From Nakamurella leprariae (lineage in GTDB: Bacteria > Actinomycetota > Actinomycetes > Mycobacteriales > Nakamurellaceae): a stretch of 64,000 bases of DNA. Shown here piece by piece: positions 1 to 8,971 of the stretch. Under the pieces are notes generated by a model, which saw only the letters and a list, made by a program, of their open reading frames with translations, did no database searches and was not told the DNA's origin. Every line of letters begins with the position of its first letter. Positions within the stretch are counted from its first letter, which is position 1. The stretch is from NCBI RefSeq assembly GCF_016918035.1, contig NZ_JAERWK010000003.1, forward strand, positions 62,001 to 126,000. The letters are read 5' to 3'. The position numbers were made by a program, and so were the translations under genes.

Positions 1-1
1 G

Positions 2-400
2 CAGAGCCTGACCGCCGTCGGCCTGAACGAGACCGGAGCCCTGTTCTCCGGCGTACGCACCCGGGCCGCCAAGATCAGCGCCTTCGCCATCTCCGGCCTG
101 CTCGCCTCGATCGCCGGCATCATGATCATCGCTCAAGCCGGATCGGCGTCCAGCACAGGGTTGGGCAGCGACCTGCTGCTGCCCGGCATCACCGCGGCGA
201 TCGTCGGGGGCACCGCCATCACCGGCGGCATCACCAACCCGGTCAACATCGTCTTCGGAGCGCTCACCGTCACACTCATCCCGATCGGCGCCGCCGCTCT
301 CGGGATGCCCTCCGAGGCGCAGAGTCTCGTCTACGGCCTCGTCATCATCGTCGCCGTCGCGCTGACCATCAGCCGCAGACGCGTCGGCATCGTCAAGTAG
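2..400 (+). CDS. Sugar ABC transporter permease, C-terminal part (RbsC-like), cut by window edge
   Basis: This is the 3' end of a membrane permease of the ribose/xylose (RbsC) ABC family; the reading frame is open from base 2 and the start lies outside the window. What remains, about 132 residues, has the family's typical end: a cytoplasmic loop with GLNETGALFSGVRT, a hydrophobic helix, then GITAAIVGGTAITGG, which matches the conserved permease stretch before the last two helices. Such permeases work as dimers with an RbsA-type ATPase and a lipoprotein binding protein. The gene ends 68 bp before pepD on the same strand. The nearby SorC regulator and sugar-phosphate operon suggest the transporter feeds that pathway, but this is inference. 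Confidence 0.85.
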   Translation, partial: QSLTAVGLNETGALFSGVRTRAAKISAFAISGLLASIAGIMIIAQAGSASSTGLGSDLLLPGITAAIVGGTAITGGITNPVNIVFGALTVTLIPIGAAALGMPSEAQSLVYGLVIIVAVALTISRRRVGIVK

Positions 401-468
401 TTCCGGACTACCCCAGCACGTCCGCCCCGTTCCGCCCCGAACCGCCGACGCCCGCCGAGGAGCGCCCC

Positions 469-1932
469 ATGCCCGTCCTGGAGAAGCTGGAGCCGCAGGA
501 AGTGTTGCGGTTCTTCGAGATCCTGTCCGACATCCCGCGTGGCTCGGAGAACGAGCAGCAGGTCGCCGACTGGGTGGTTGCCTTCGCCCGGGAACGCGGG
601 CTGACGGCCTTCCAGGACGCCGCGCATTGCGTGGTGGTGCGCAAGCCCGGTCAGGGCGGGCTGGAGGACGCACCGACCCTGATCCTGCACGGGCATCTGG
701 ACATGGTCTGCGCCAAGGACGAGGGGGTCGAGATCGACTTCCTGACCGAGCCGATCCGGTTGGTCGTGGACGGCGACTTCATCCGGGCCGACGGCACCTC
801 ACTGGGCGCCGACAACGGCATCGGGGTGTCCTACATCCTGGCGCTGCTGGACACCACCGACCTGCCGCACCCTCCGCTGGAGGCGGTGCTCACCGCCATG
901 GAGGAGAAGGGCAAGGTGGGTGCCGGCCAGTTCGACACCTCGGTGCTGACCGGCACCCGGATGATCGACTTCAACTGGATCACCGACACCGAGATCCTGG
1001 CCGGTTGCAGCGGTGACGTCACCTTCCTGGTCGACATCCCCGGCGAGTTCCAGGCTGTCCCGTCGGAGCTGTCCGCGACCCGGTCAGTGCAGGTCCGCGG
1101 CCTGCTCGGCGGTCACTGCGAGTTCGACATCCACCTGGAGCGGGCCAACGCCATCCAGCTGGTGGCCCGCGTGCTCAACACCGTGTTGGCCCGGTACCCG
1201 GCCCGGATCAGCGGCCTGGTCGGCGGCACCCAGAACAGCGCCATCCCTGCGGACGCCGAGGTCGTGCTGTCGCTGCGCCCGCAGGACGTGACCGGGGTCG
1301 AGACGCTGATCACCGACCTGGCCGATGTCCTGCACGCCGAGTACGAGCGTGCCGGCGACGCCATCCGCATCGAGGTGGCCGAGACCGGGGCTCCGGCGAA
1401 GGCATTCGGTGCCGCGGCCACCGCGCGGTTCGCGCGGCTGACCGCACTGATCCCGAACGGCGTGCTGAGCTGGAGCCTCCTCACCCCCGGGGTGGTGGAG
1501 AGTTCCAACAACCTCGGGACACTGCGCCCGACCGAGGACGGGGTCCGGCTGGCGTCGACCATCACCGCCCAGGTCACCTCGCGCAAGCACGAGATCCTGC
1601 AGCGGGCCGAGGTGCTCGCCGCTCTGGCCGGTGGTGGGGTGACCGTGCAGCAGTTCGGCCTCGACGCGCCGGAGTTCCCGTACCAGCGGGACTCCGGCCT
1701 GCTGCGCACCGCGGCCGAGGCCTACCGCGACGTCATCGGCAGCGAGCCGGACATCCACGTCTCCCAGTGCAGCCTCGAACTGGGCATGTTCAGCCGGAAG
1801 ATCCCGGGCCTGGAGATCATCTCCATCGGCACGGAGCTGCACGCTCTGCACTCCCCGCTGGAGAAGGTCAACCACACATCGGTGGCCAGGGTCTGGCCAC
1901 TGGTCCGCGAGGTGGTCGGCCGGCTGCGCTGA
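469..1932 (+). CDS. pepD: Aminoacyl-histidine dipeptidase (PepD-like, M20 family)
   Basis: This is a cytoplasmic zinc peptidase that hydrolyses Xaa-His and related dipeptides. It has 487 residues, the usual PepD length. Metal-site motifs are visible in order: HGHLDM (residues 74-79, with His76 and Asp78), GADNG (113-117, the bridging Asp), and the catalytic EE pair at 145-146 in AMEEKGK. A lid/dimerisation segment fills the middle and the last ligand His lies in LHALHSPLEKV near the C-terminus. The ATG follows an AGGAG-like site in cgaggagcgcccc. It lies just after the ABC permease on the same strand and could share its transcript. Its role beside a sugar operon is unclear. Confidence 0.9.
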   Translation: MPVLEKLEPQEVLRFFEILSDIPRGSENEQQVADWVVAFARERGLTAFQDAAHCVVVRKPGQGGLEDAPTLILHGHLDMVCAKDEGVEIDFLTEPIRLVVDGDFIRADGTSLGADNGIGVSYILALLDTTDLPHPPLEAVLTAMEEKGKVGAGQFDTSVLTGTRMIDFNWITDTEILAGCSGDVTFLVDIPGEFQAVPSELSATRSVQVRGLLGGHCEFDIHLERANAIQLVARVLNTVLARYPARISGLVGGTQNSAIPADAEVVLSLRPQDVTGVETLITDLADVLHAEYERAGDAIRIEVAETGAPAKAFGAAATARFARLTALIPNGVLSWSLLTPGVVESSNNLGTLRPTEDGVRLASTITAQVTSRKHEILQRAEVLAALAGGGVTVQQFGLDAPEFPYQRDSGLLRTAAEAYRDVIGSEPDIHVSQCSLELGMFSRKIPGLEIISIGTELHALHSPLEKVNHTSVARVWPLVREVVGRLR

Positions 1933-2020
1933 CGTCACCGACACCTCGGAGCATCCGATGCCCCCGACCGGCCATCGCGCCACCCCAGAGTGCATCGCAC
2001 CCGAGACTCCCTGCCCGCGG

Positions 2021-2998
2021 TCAGCTGTCGCGGTGGTCCAGCAGCCACTGGGCGGTGACCGAATCGGTCACCAGCACGTTGATCCACCCGCCGCGCAGCG
2101 CGGCGCGGACGGAGCGGTACTTGGACGGCCCACCACCGACGCCCAGCCGGCGAGGCGCCCGGCGCAACTGCCGCAGGGTGGCGCCCACGACGAGTTCGTC
2201 GAGCTCGCTGGACACCGGGACGCCGTCCGCGTCGAGGTAGCGCAGGATGACCTCGCCGACCGCCCCGCGTTCCTTGACCTCGGCGACCTGGTCGTCGGTG
2301 AAGAAATTGTCACCGGCGCGCAGCGGCGGCACGATGTCACCCGACCCGAAACCGGTCAGCGCCAGGTCGATGTCGTCCAGCTTGGCCAGGGCCTGCCGGG
2401 CGTGTCCGTCGTGCGCCAGCAGCGTCTCCCGGACCTGCCGGCTGGGCAGCACCCCCGGCAGCCGCAGGAACATCGGCTCTGCGCCGGTGAGCGAGGCCAG
2501 CTGCTGGGTGTTCTGGGCGGCGGCGTGCTGCAGGGCCGGAGGGCCCAGGTCGCCCAGCATCTCGACCACGTACCGGGTCCCGCTGCTGCGCATCGGCTGC
2601 AGATGACGGACGGTCTCCTGCAGGGTGCGGCTCCACGAGGTGAAGCCGATGACCTCGGCGTCCAGCGGGGTCGACTGCAGTTGCAATGCGAGCAGCTGGC
2701 CCAGTTCCCGCACCAGCTGACTCTCGTCCGGCACGTCACCGATGTCGTGGACGTGCGCACTGCGCAGCTCGTACACCGACTCGAGTTCCCGTTCCAGCGC
2801 GGACTGCTCGCCGACTGGCAGGACCACCGTGGTGCGGACGATGCCGAGCTCGACGGCCTGGTCCAGCAACCGGGAGACACGCGACTGGGAGATGTTCATC
2901 CGCTCCGCGATCGCGCTCTGCCGCAGACCACGCGTGTGGTACAACCAGGCCACCGTGGCGATCGTCCGCTGCGCGCCGGGTGCCTGCGCTCTCACCAT
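2021..2998 (-). CDS. SorC/DeoR-type transcriptional regulator with sugar-phosphate-binding domain
   Basis: A 325-residue regulator of the SorC family. The N-terminus has a helix-turn-helix (RQSAIAERMNISQSRVSRLL), followed by a long effector domain resembling sugar-phosphate isomerase folds (LTGFGSGDI, VGGGPSKYRSVRAALRGG near the end). SorC proteins bind phosphorylated sugars or polyols and control adjacent catabolic operons. The start is placed at the ATG at 2998 (MVRAQAPG) because the in-frame upstream stretch is arginine/proline-rich and not family-like. It is divergent from the dehydrogenase/kinase/aldolase operon beginning at 3304, with about 300 bp between them, so it is the obvious candidate controller. 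The effector is unknown; an intermediate of the operon is the natural guess. Confidence 0.85.
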   Translation of the reverse strand: MVRAQAPGAQRTIATVAWLYHTRGLRQSAIAERMNISQSRVSRLLDQAVELGIVRTTVVLPVGEQSALERELESVYELRSAHVHDIGDVPDESQLVRELGQLLALQLQSTPLDAEVIGFTSWSRTLQETVRHLQPMRSSGTRYVVEMLGDLGPPALQHAAAQNTQQLASLTGAEPMFLRLPGVLPSRQVRETLLAHDGHARQALAKLDDIDLALTGFGSGDIVPPLRAGDNFFTDDQVAEVKERGAVGEVILRYLDADGVPVSSELDELVVGATLRQLRRAPRRLGVGGGPSKYRSVRAALRGGWINVLVTDSVTAQWLLDHRDS

Positions 2999-3074
2999 CG
3001 CGTCCGTCCCCTCGTCCGATGGTGGCGACGCCCGCCGGAGGACGGACGTCCAGGCACCTGGGCGGTGCCGGCCG

Positions 3075-3103
3075 TTGACACTGTAGATGCCGCTCACTAC
3101 CCT
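3075..3103 (+). promoter_or_regulatory. Putative sigma-70-type promoter for the dehydrogenase/kinase/aldolase operon
   Basis: A TTGACA hexamer (3075-3080), a 17-bp spacer and TACCCT (3098-3103, fitting TANNNT) form a near-ideal housekeeping promoter reading toward the E1 alpha gene. It would start transcription near 3110, leaving about 190 bp of leader. The segment just downstream (3110-3140, with aaagatgct and gaatattgac) is unusually AT-rich for this window and could hold the SorC operator. The rest of the 305-bp gap holds no supported gene. Confidence 0.5.
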
Positions 3104-3303
3104 CGTCGAGTAAAGATGCTACGGCCGAATATTGACTCGGCACGGCTCCGTCGGACTGCCGAGACGGCCGGTCACCCGCCCCGGGCATCGTGCGACGTCG
3201 TCCGCCACATCCGCACCGTCGCACCGCCATCCGCGGGTCCGGGGACCGGACGGGCGGATCCCCATCACGTTCCACCGATGCCCATCGACAGGAAGGCGCG
3301 ACG

Positions 3304-4350
3304 GTGACCGACCCAGCCCCTCGATCTTTGCCCCGGGACACCCAACTGGAGATGCAGCGCCGGATGCTGCGGATCCGGCGGTTCGACGAACGGGCCTCCA
3401 AGATGGTCAAGCGGGGCCAGATCCCCGGCACGGTGCACACCAGCATCGGCCAGGAGGCCCAGGTGGTCGGCGCCTGCATGGCGCTGGGCGACACCGACTT
3501 CATGACGGGCAACCACCGCAGTCACGGTCACCCCATCGGCAAGGGCGCTCCGCTCGGTCCACTGATGGCCGAACTGGTCGGCAAGTCCGGCGGCGTCTGC
3601 CAGGGCAAGGGCGGCTCGCTGCACCTGGCCGACTTCGCGGTCGGCAGTCTGGGCGAGTCCGGCATCGTCGGCGGTTCCATCCCGATCGCCGTCGGCGCCG
3701 GACTCTCGTCGAAGGTGCTGGCCAACGACCGGGTCTCGCTGGCGTTCTTCGGCGATGGGGCGGCCAACCAGGGGTGCCTGTACGAGGGCATGAACATGGC
3801 CGGGGTCTGGAAGTTGCCGGTCATCTTCCTGTGCGAGAACAACCAGTACGCGCTGTCCACCCCGGCGCACACGGTCACCTCCGGGGTGATCGCCGACCGC
3901 GGATCCGGCTTCGGCATGCCGGGCGTCCGCGTCGAGAACGGTCAGGACGTCCTCGCGGTGCACGAGGCCGTCTCCGCGGCCGTGCAGCGGGCCCGCGCCG
4001 GGGACGGACCGTCGCTCGTGGAGGTCATCACCTACCGCTACAACGAGCACTCCGAGGGGCTCCGGCTCGGCGTCGACTACCGCAACGCCCAGGAGAAGGC
4101 GCAGTGGCTGGCCCGGGATCCGATCGTGTTGTTCCGCGAGGACCTGATCCGGCGAGGCGTGGCCGCGGCCGAGGAACTCGACGCATTGGAGGCCGACGTG
4201 TTGCGCGAGGTCGACGATGCCGTCGCCTTCAGCGACCAGAGCCCGTACCCGGAGCTGTCGGTCGCCTTCGACGACCTCTACAGCGACTCGCGGTTCGCCG
4301 TGCACCGTTTCCGCGACAGCTCTTTCGGCACTCTGGAGGCCGTGCGATGA
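3304..4350 (+). CDS. Thiamine-PP-dependent dehydrogenase E1 component, alpha subunit
   Basis: The alpha subunit of a 2-oxoacid or acetoin-type dehydrogenase, 348 residues. It binds thiamine diphosphate: the GDG...NN motif is at residues 150-152 (FFGDGAANQG) and 179-180 (CENNQYA). The phosphorylation-loop region (YRYNEHSEG) and the HTSIGQEA stretch typical of AcoA/PdhA are present. The start is the GTG at 3304 behind aggaaggcg; upstream frame-open sequence is not family-like. It overlaps the beta subunit by ATGA, implying translational coupling and 1:1 synthesis. Sequence alone does not tell pyruvate, branched-chain or acetoin specificity. The kinase, oxidoreductase and aldolase in the same operon suggest a carbohydrate-derived keto compound. 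Confidence 0.9.
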   Translation: MTDPAPRSLPRDTQLEMQRRMLRIRRFDERASKMVKRGQIPGTVHTSIGQEAQVVGACMALGDTDFMTGNHRSHGHPIGKGAPLGPLMAELVGKSGGVCQGKGGSLHLADFAVGSLGESGIVGGSIPIAVGAGLSSKVLANDRVSLAFFGDGAANQGCLYEGMNMAGVWKLPVIFLCENNQYALSTPAHTVTSGVIADRGSGFGMPGVRVENGQDVLAVHEAVSAAVQRARAGDGPSLVEVITYRYNEHSEGLRLGVDYRNAQEKAQWLARDPIVLFREDLIRRGVAAAEELDALEADVLREVDDAVAFSDQSPYPELSVAFDDLYSDSRFAVHRFRDSSFGTLEAVR

Positions 4351-5456
4351 CCGTGATGAGCTACCTGGGCGCGATCGGCGCCGCCCAGAAGGAGGCCATG
4401 CTCGCCGACGAGCGGGTGGTCATCATCGGCGAGGACGTCGAGGCCAACGTCTACGGCACCACCGGTGGAGCCGGCAAGAGCCGGGCCTCCGAGGGTGACT
4501 TCCTGCAGCAGTTCGGACGCAACCGGATCCGCAACACGCCGATCTCCGAGGAGGTCATCGTCGGGGCCGCCATCGGGGCGGCGATGACCGGCCTGCGCCC
4601 GATCGTCGACCTGTCGTACTCGAGCTTCCTGTACATGGCGATGGACCAGTTCGTGAACCAGGCGGCCAAGAACCGGTACATGTTCGGCGGCCAGGCCAGC
4701 GTGCCGGTGGTGTTCCGGTCGGCGATGTTCTACGGCCTGAACACCGGCGCCCACCACTCCGACCGGCCGTACCCGATGTTCATGAACGTGCCGGGTCTGA
4801 AGATCGTGACTCCGGCGTTCCCCAGCGACGCCAAGGGACTGCTGCGCACCGCCGTCGACACCGACGACCCGGTGCTCGTCTTCGAGGCCTGCGTGCTGTG
4901 GGGCAGCAAGGAGGAGGTCGACGAGCGGGAGTACCGGATCCCGTTCGGGGTCGGCCGGTCGGTGCGCACCGGCACCGACGCCACCGTCATCGCGGTGTCG
5001 GGCGCGGTCCCCGAGGCCGTCGCCGCGGCCGACGCGCTCGCCCCCGAGGGCATCTCGGTCGAGGTGTTCGACCCGCGCACCCTCGTGCCGCTGGACGTCG
5101 AGGGCATCCTGGACGCCGCCGCGAGGACCGGGCGGGTGGTGGTGGCCGATCCGGCCCACCGCACCTGCGGCGCGGCCGCCGAGATCTCCGCACTGATCTC
5201 CGAGCACGTCTTCGACGCGCTGCGCGGCCCGGTGCGTCGGGTCACCACCCCGGACGTGCAGATTCCGTTCAGCCCGGCCCTGGAGAAGCAGCTCTACCCG
5301 AACCGGGTCGCCATCGCCGACGCCGTGCGCGCCTCGCTCGGTGTCGCCGCGCCGACCACCGGGCGGGACGGCGACGACAGCACCGGTCCGGACGGCAGTG
5401 GGGGCACGCCCCCGAGCGGCCAGGACGCGGCGGTCGCCACCGGCGCGGCCCGCTGA
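4347..5456 (+). CDS. Thiamine-PP-dependent dehydrogenase E1 component, beta subunit
   Basis: A 369-residue beta subunit (AcoB/PdhB family). It opens with MTVMSYLGAIGAAQKEAM and has IGEDVEANVYGTTGG, then NTPISEEV (residues 64-70, with the conserved Glu) and an active-site segment around YGLNTGAHHSDRPYPMF. The C-terminal transketolase domain includes GVGRSVRTGTDATVIA and VEVFDPRTLVPLD. The ATG at 4347 overlaps the alpha stop. The extreme C-terminus (about 30 residues) is a low-complexity Gly/Thr/Ala tail beyond the usual family end. With the alpha subunit it would form an alpha2-beta2 heterotetramer that decarboxylates or cleaves its substrate and acylates a lipoyl domain, here probably the small protein encoded next. 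Confidence 0.9.
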   Translation: MTVMSYLGAIGAAQKEAMLADERVVIIGEDVEANVYGTTGGAGKSRASEGDFLQQFGRNRIRNTPISEEVIVGAAIGAAMTGLRPIVDLSYSSFLYMAMDQFVNQAAKNRYMFGGQASVPVVFRSAMFYGLNTGAHHSDRPYPMFMNVPGLKIVTPAFPSDAKGLLRTAVDTDDPVLVFEACVLWGSKEEVDEREYRIPFGVGRSVRTGTDATVIAVSGAVPEAVAAADALAPEGISVEVFDPRTLVPLDVEGILDAAARTGRVVVADPAHRTCGAAAEISALISEHVFDALRGPVRRVTTPDVQIPFSPALEKQLYPNRVAIADAVRASLGVAAPTTGRDGDDSTGPDGSGGTPPSGQDAAVATGAAR

Positions 5457-5523
5457 TCGAGCGCGATTCCGACATCCCATCCGCAGCAGTGCGCCAGACC
5501 GCTCCAGACAACGGAGGACACCC

Positions 5524-5769
5524 ATGGCACGACTCGAGGTCCTGCTGCCCCAGTGGGGCATGGGCATGAGCGAGGGTTCGATCACCGCCTGGCTCAAGGC
5601 GGTCGGTGACCAGGTCGCCGAGGACGAGGCGTTGGCCGAGGTCGAGGCCGAGAAGGTCGAGGAGACGCTCGAGTCGCCAGCGGCGGGGACGCTGGTGGAG
5701 ATCCTGGTGGCCGAGGGCGACACCGTCGAGGTCCGCACCCCGGTCGCCGTCATCGAGACCGCCGACTGA
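5524..5769 (+). CDS. Free-standing lipoyl domain protein (E2 lipoyl domain only)
   Basis: An 81-residue protein that is only a lipoyl/biotinyl domain. It has the beta-sandwich pattern of E2 N-termini: MPQ-like start (LLPQWGMGMSEGSITAWL), the hairpin turn carrying the modified lysine in EVEAEKVEETL (Lys44), and the closing AGTLVEILVAEGD. No peripheral-subunit-binding or catalytic domain follows; translation stops right after the domain. A GGAGG site precedes the ATG at 5524. The missing E2 catalytic domain is encoded as a separate gene about 4 kb downstream in the same operon. It would serve as a diffusible swinging-arm carrier between E1, E2 and an E3 encoded elsewhere. A glycine-cleavage H protein is unlikely on sequence. 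Confidence 0.88.
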   Translation: MARLEVLLPQWGMGMSEGSITAWLKAVGDQVAEDEALAEVEAEKVEETLESPAAGTLVEILVAEGDTVEVRTPVAVIETAD

Positions 5770-5775
5770 CCCGCC

Positions 5776-7446
5776 ATGGTCAGGCCGGAACTCACCGGCG
5801 GACCGTTCGACCTCATCGTCGTCGGCGCCGGGATCAACGGGGTCGGGATCACCCAGGACGCCGCCCTGCGCGGCCTGCGGGTGGTCCTCGTCGAGCAGGA
5901 CGACCTGTGCAGCGGTGTCTCGGCGTGGTCCGGGCGATTGGTGCACGGCGGCCTGCGGTACCTGGAGCAGTACGACGTCGCCCTCGTTCACGAATCGCTC
6001 TCGGAGCGGGAGCGCCTGTTCAGGCTCGCCCCGCACCTGGTCAAGCCGGTCCCGCTGATGGTGCCCGTGTACCGCCACAACCGGCGCCCCGGCTGGATGG
6101 TCGAGCTGGGCATGGTCGCCTACGATGCACTGTCGCTGGTCAAGACCCCGCCGTTCCACCGCGCGCTGAGTCGTACCGCCACCGTGCGCCGGTTCCCCGG
6201 CGTCGGGACCGACGGCCTGACCGGCTCGGCCGTGTTCTACGACGGGCAGGTGGAGAACGCCGAGCGGCTCTGCGTCGAGCTGGCGGTGGACGCCGCCGCG
6301 GCCGGCGCGGTGATCGCGACGAAGACCCGGGTGGAGGCACCGCTCGTCGAGCAGGGACGCGTGGTCGGGGTGCGCGCGACCGACACCACGACCGGTGAGA
6401 CCTTCCAGATCCGCGGATCCGTGGTCGACAACGTGGCCGGTGCCGCCATCGACCGCCTCCTGACCGACCACGCCCTGCCGCCGCAACCGCGACTCAACGG
6501 TGGCACCAAAGGAAGTCACCTCATCGTCGGACCGTTCCCGGGGGCACCGCGCGACGTCGTCTACTACGAGTCCCGCCAGGACGGCCGTCTGGTCCTGATC
6601 ATCCCGTGGCGTGGGCGCTACATGATCGGCACCACGGACATCCGGTTCGACGGCGATCCGGACGACGCCCGGTGCGACATCGGCGAGGTCGACTATCTGC
6701 TCGGCGAGGTGAACACCCTCATCCCCGGCGCCGGGCTCACGCTGGACGACGTCCTCTACACCTTCAGCGGAGTGCGCCCCCTGCCGTACGTCCCGGACAT
6801 GGCCGAGTCCTCGGTGCCGCGCAGCCACGTGCTGCACGATCACACCGACACGGGACTGCCTGGACTGGTGACCGTGGTGGGCGGCAAGCTGACCACCTAC
6901 CGCAAGCTGGCCGAGGACGCCGTCGACGACGCCTTCCGCCGGCTGGACCGCCGGTCCCCCGGAGTGCCGACCAAGCGACGCCGCTTCCCCGGCGCCCAAT
7001 TCACCGACCTGGCCACGCTCACGGCCGCGGTCGGTGCCCGGACCGGGCTGCCCGAGGCGCAGGTCACCCGCCTGGTCGATCTGTACGGCAGCCGTACCTT
7101 CGGCGTCTGGCAGCTGGTCGAGCGGGACCCCACCCTGGCCCGTCCCGTGCACCCCAGCGGCCTCACCGCGGCTGAACTCGTCTTCGCCGTGGACGCCGAT
7201 CTGGCGCGGTCCCTGACCGATGTGCTGGCCCGTCGGGTGCTGCTCGCCTTCGAGCCGGACCACGGGCTGGGATCGATCGACGTGATCGCCGGGGTGCTGG
7301 CCGACCACCTCGGGTGGGACGCCGGGCGGGTGGCCGCCGAGATCGCCGACTACCGCGGCTGGCTCGACAAGCTCGCCGTCCCGGATCCGGCGGGTCCCCG
7401 TTCGGAGTCCTTCGGTGCCGGAATCCGGGTGGCGGTGTCGTCATGA
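5776..7446 (+). CDS. FAD-dependent glycerol-3-phosphate dehydrogenase-like oxidoreductase (GlpD family)
   Basis: A 556-residue flavoprotein of the GlpD/EryB family. The dinucleotide-binding GAGINGVG is near residues 17-24, followed by FAD-contact segments (VHGGLRYLEQYDVALVHE), TKGSHLIVG, and GRYMIGTTD in the substrate domain. GKLTTYRKLAEDA precedes the C-terminal helical cap. GlpD enzymes oxidise a phosphorylated polyol to a ketose phosphate (glycerol-3-P to DHAP) and pass electrons to quinone at the membrane. The adjacent SorC regulator, GlpK-like kinase and ketose-phosphate aldolase suggest the substrate may be a longer polyol phosphate rather than glycerol phosphate. It ends in an ATGA overlap with the kinase gene. 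Confidence 0.85.
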   Translation: MVRPELTGGPFDLIVVGAGINGVGITQDAALRGLRVVLVEQDDLCSGVSAWSGRLVHGGLRYLEQYDVALVHESLSERERLFRLAPHLVKPVPLMVPVYRHNRRPGWMVELGMVAYDALSLVKTPPFHRALSRTATVRRFPGVGTDGLTGSAVFYDGQVENAERLCVELAVDAAAAGAVIATKTRVEAPLVEQGRVVGVRATDTTTGETFQIRGSVVDNVAGAAIDRLLTDHALPPQPRLNGGTKGSHLIVGPFPGAPRDVVYYESRQDGRLVLIIPWRGRYMIGTTDIRFDGDPDDARCDIGEVDYLLGEVNTLIPGAGLTLDDVLYTFSGVRPLPYVPDMAESSVPRSHVLHDHTDTGLPGLVTVVGGKLTTYRKLAEDAVDDAFRRLDRRSPGVPTKRRRFPGAQFTDLATLTAAVGARTGLPEAQVTRLVDLYGSRTFGVWQLVERDPTLARPVHPSGLTAAELVFAVDADLARSLTDVLARRVLLAFEPDHGLGSIDVIAGVLADHLGWDAGRVAAEIADYRGWLDKLAVPDPAGPRSESFGAGIRVAVSS

Positions 7447-8945
7447 GCGGGTCGTTCGTGCTCGCGCTGGACGAGGGGTCCAGCAGCTGCCGTTCCATCC
7501 TGGTCGACGCGTCGGGCGGCATGCATGGGGAACAGCGGGCCGATGTGGTCTGGAACACCCCACGGCCGAGCTGGGTCGAACTGGACCCGGTCCGGCTGTG
7601 GCAGGACCAGCTCTGCACCGTCCGGCGGTCGATGACCCAGGTGGGCGCGACGGGTCGGGATCTCGCGGCCGTGGCCGTCACCACCCATCGGGAGACCTCG
7701 ATGCTGTGGGACCGCGCCACCGGCGAGCCCGTCCATCCGGCGGTGGTGTGGATCTCCAAGCAGTCCGACGAGATCGTCCGGCGCTGGTCCGCCGAGGGCT
7801 TGGACGAGCTGTTCCGGCAGCGGACCGGACTGTTCAACGACTCGTTCTTCTCCGCGGCCAAGGTGGCCTGGATGCTGGAGCACGTGCCCGGCGTGCGGCG
7901 GCGGGCCGAGGCCGGCGAGATCGCCTTCGGCACGCCGGACACCTGGTTGCTGTGGAACCTGACCGGTGGACGCTCCCACCTGACCGACCACACGTGCGCG
8001 TCCCGCACCGCGTTGTTCAACCTCGAGGCGCTGGCCTGGGACGAAGAGCTGTGCGCCATCCTCGGCATCCCGATGGAGATCTTCCCCGACGCCGTCGCGT
8101 CGGACAGCGACTTCGGGCTCAGCTCGGCCGACGTCCTCGGCGCGGAGGTGCCGGTGCGGGCCGTCATCGCCGACCAGCAGGCCGGGCTCTTCGGACAGGC
8201 CGGCTACGCCCCGGGGTCGGCGAAGAACACCTTCGGAACGGCCGGCGTACTGACCGTGAACGCCGGCGAGAAGCCGGTCTTGGTGGACGGTCTGACCTCC
8301 AGCGTGGGCTGGACCATCCGCGGCACCACCGACTACGAGTTGGAGGGCGTGGTCTTCCACTCCGGCCAGACGCTGTCCTGGATGAAGGACAACCTCAAGT
8401 TGTTCCGGACCAACGACGAGATCGAGGCGCTGTCCCGGGCGGTCCCCGACTCCGGCGGCGTCTACGTGGTCCCGGCCTTCGGCGGGATGTGCGCCCCGCA
8501 CTGGGACCGAGAGGCCAAGGCGGCCGTCGTCGGGCTCACCCTGGAATCCACCGCCGCCCACGTCGTCCGGGCCGGGATGGACAGCATGGCCTTCCAGACT
8601 GCCGACATCATCGACGCGCTCGAGGCCGGCGGCATGCCGGTCGACGTCCTCAAGGTCGACGGCGGTTCCGCCCGCAGCGACCTGCTCTGCCAGCTCACCG
8701 CCGACCTGTCCGGAAAGGTCATCCAGCGCCCGACCTCACTGGAGCGCACCGCGCTGGGCGCCGCGTTCGTGGCCGGCCTGGGGGTCGGCCTCTGGGACGG
8801 CATCGTCGACCTGGAACAGACCTGGACCTGCGAGCGCGAGTTCATCCCACTCATCGACGAGGCCACCCGCGAGGCCCGTCACGCCGGCTGGCGTGAGGCC
8901 CTCGACCGCACCCTGCCCCGCCGGTTCGCTGCCGCCAGGTCCTGA
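7443..8945 (+). CDS. FGGY-family carbohydrate/polyol kinase (glycerol kinase-like)
   Basis: A 500-residue sugar/polyol kinase of the actin-like FGGY fold. The N-terminal phosphate loop LALDEGSSSCRSILVD and the DQQAGLFGQAGY and AKNTFGTAG segments are close to glycerol kinase. The C-terminal domain has the FGGY-like VPAFGGMCAPHWD and the adenosine-binding KVDGGSARSDLLCQ. The ATG at 7443 overlaps the upstream dehydrogenase stop. Kinase then phosphate dehydrogenase is the usual order of chemistry for glycerol or erythritol. The exact polyol cannot be read from the sequence. The glycerol-kinase-type substrate region makes a C3-C4 polyol more likely than a pentulose. Confidence 0.85.
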   Translation: MSGSFVLALDEGSSSCRSILVDASGGMHGEQRADVVWNTPRPSWVELDPVRLWQDQLCTVRRSMTQVGATGRDLAAVAVTTHRETSMLWDRATGEPVHPAVVWISKQSDEIVRRWSAEGLDELFRQRTGLFNDSFFSAAKVAWMLEHVPGVRRRAEAGEIAFGTPDTWLLWNLTGGRSHLTDHTCASRTALFNLEALAWDEELCAILGIPMEIFPDAVASDSDFGLSSADVLGAEVPVRAVIADQQAGLFGQAGYAPGSAKNTFGTAGVLTVNAGEKPVLVDGLTSSVGWTIRGTTDYELEGVVFHSGQTLSWMKDNLKLFRTNDEIEALSRAVPDSGGVYVVPAFGGMCAPHWDREAKAAVVGLTLESTAAHVVRAGMDSMAFQTADIIDALEAGGMPVDVLKVDGGSARSDLLCQLTADLSGKVIQRPTSLERTALGAAFVAGLGVGLWDGIVDLEQTWTCEREFIPLIDEATREARHAGWREALDRTLPRRFAAARS

Positions 8946-8971
8946 CCACCCACTCCCCGAGAGGCACCAGG

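Noticed and set aside
3132-4346. The E1 beta reading frame stays open upstream for about 400 more codons, giving a possible 774-aa fused protein
   Set aside because: The extension has Arg/Gly/Pro-rich composition, lies over the clear E1 alpha gene, and the ATG at 4347 overlaps the E1 alpha stop as expected for coupled subunits.
4278-7308. Long open minus-strand frames opposite the dehydrogenase operon
   Set aside because: They are the antisense of well-supported genes and carry no domain; high GC leaves few stops.
5776-7446. Naming the operon as erythritol or glycerol catabolism
   Set aside because: GlpD, GlpK-like and aldolase families do not define the substrate; the SorC effector and kinase specificity cannot be read from sequence.
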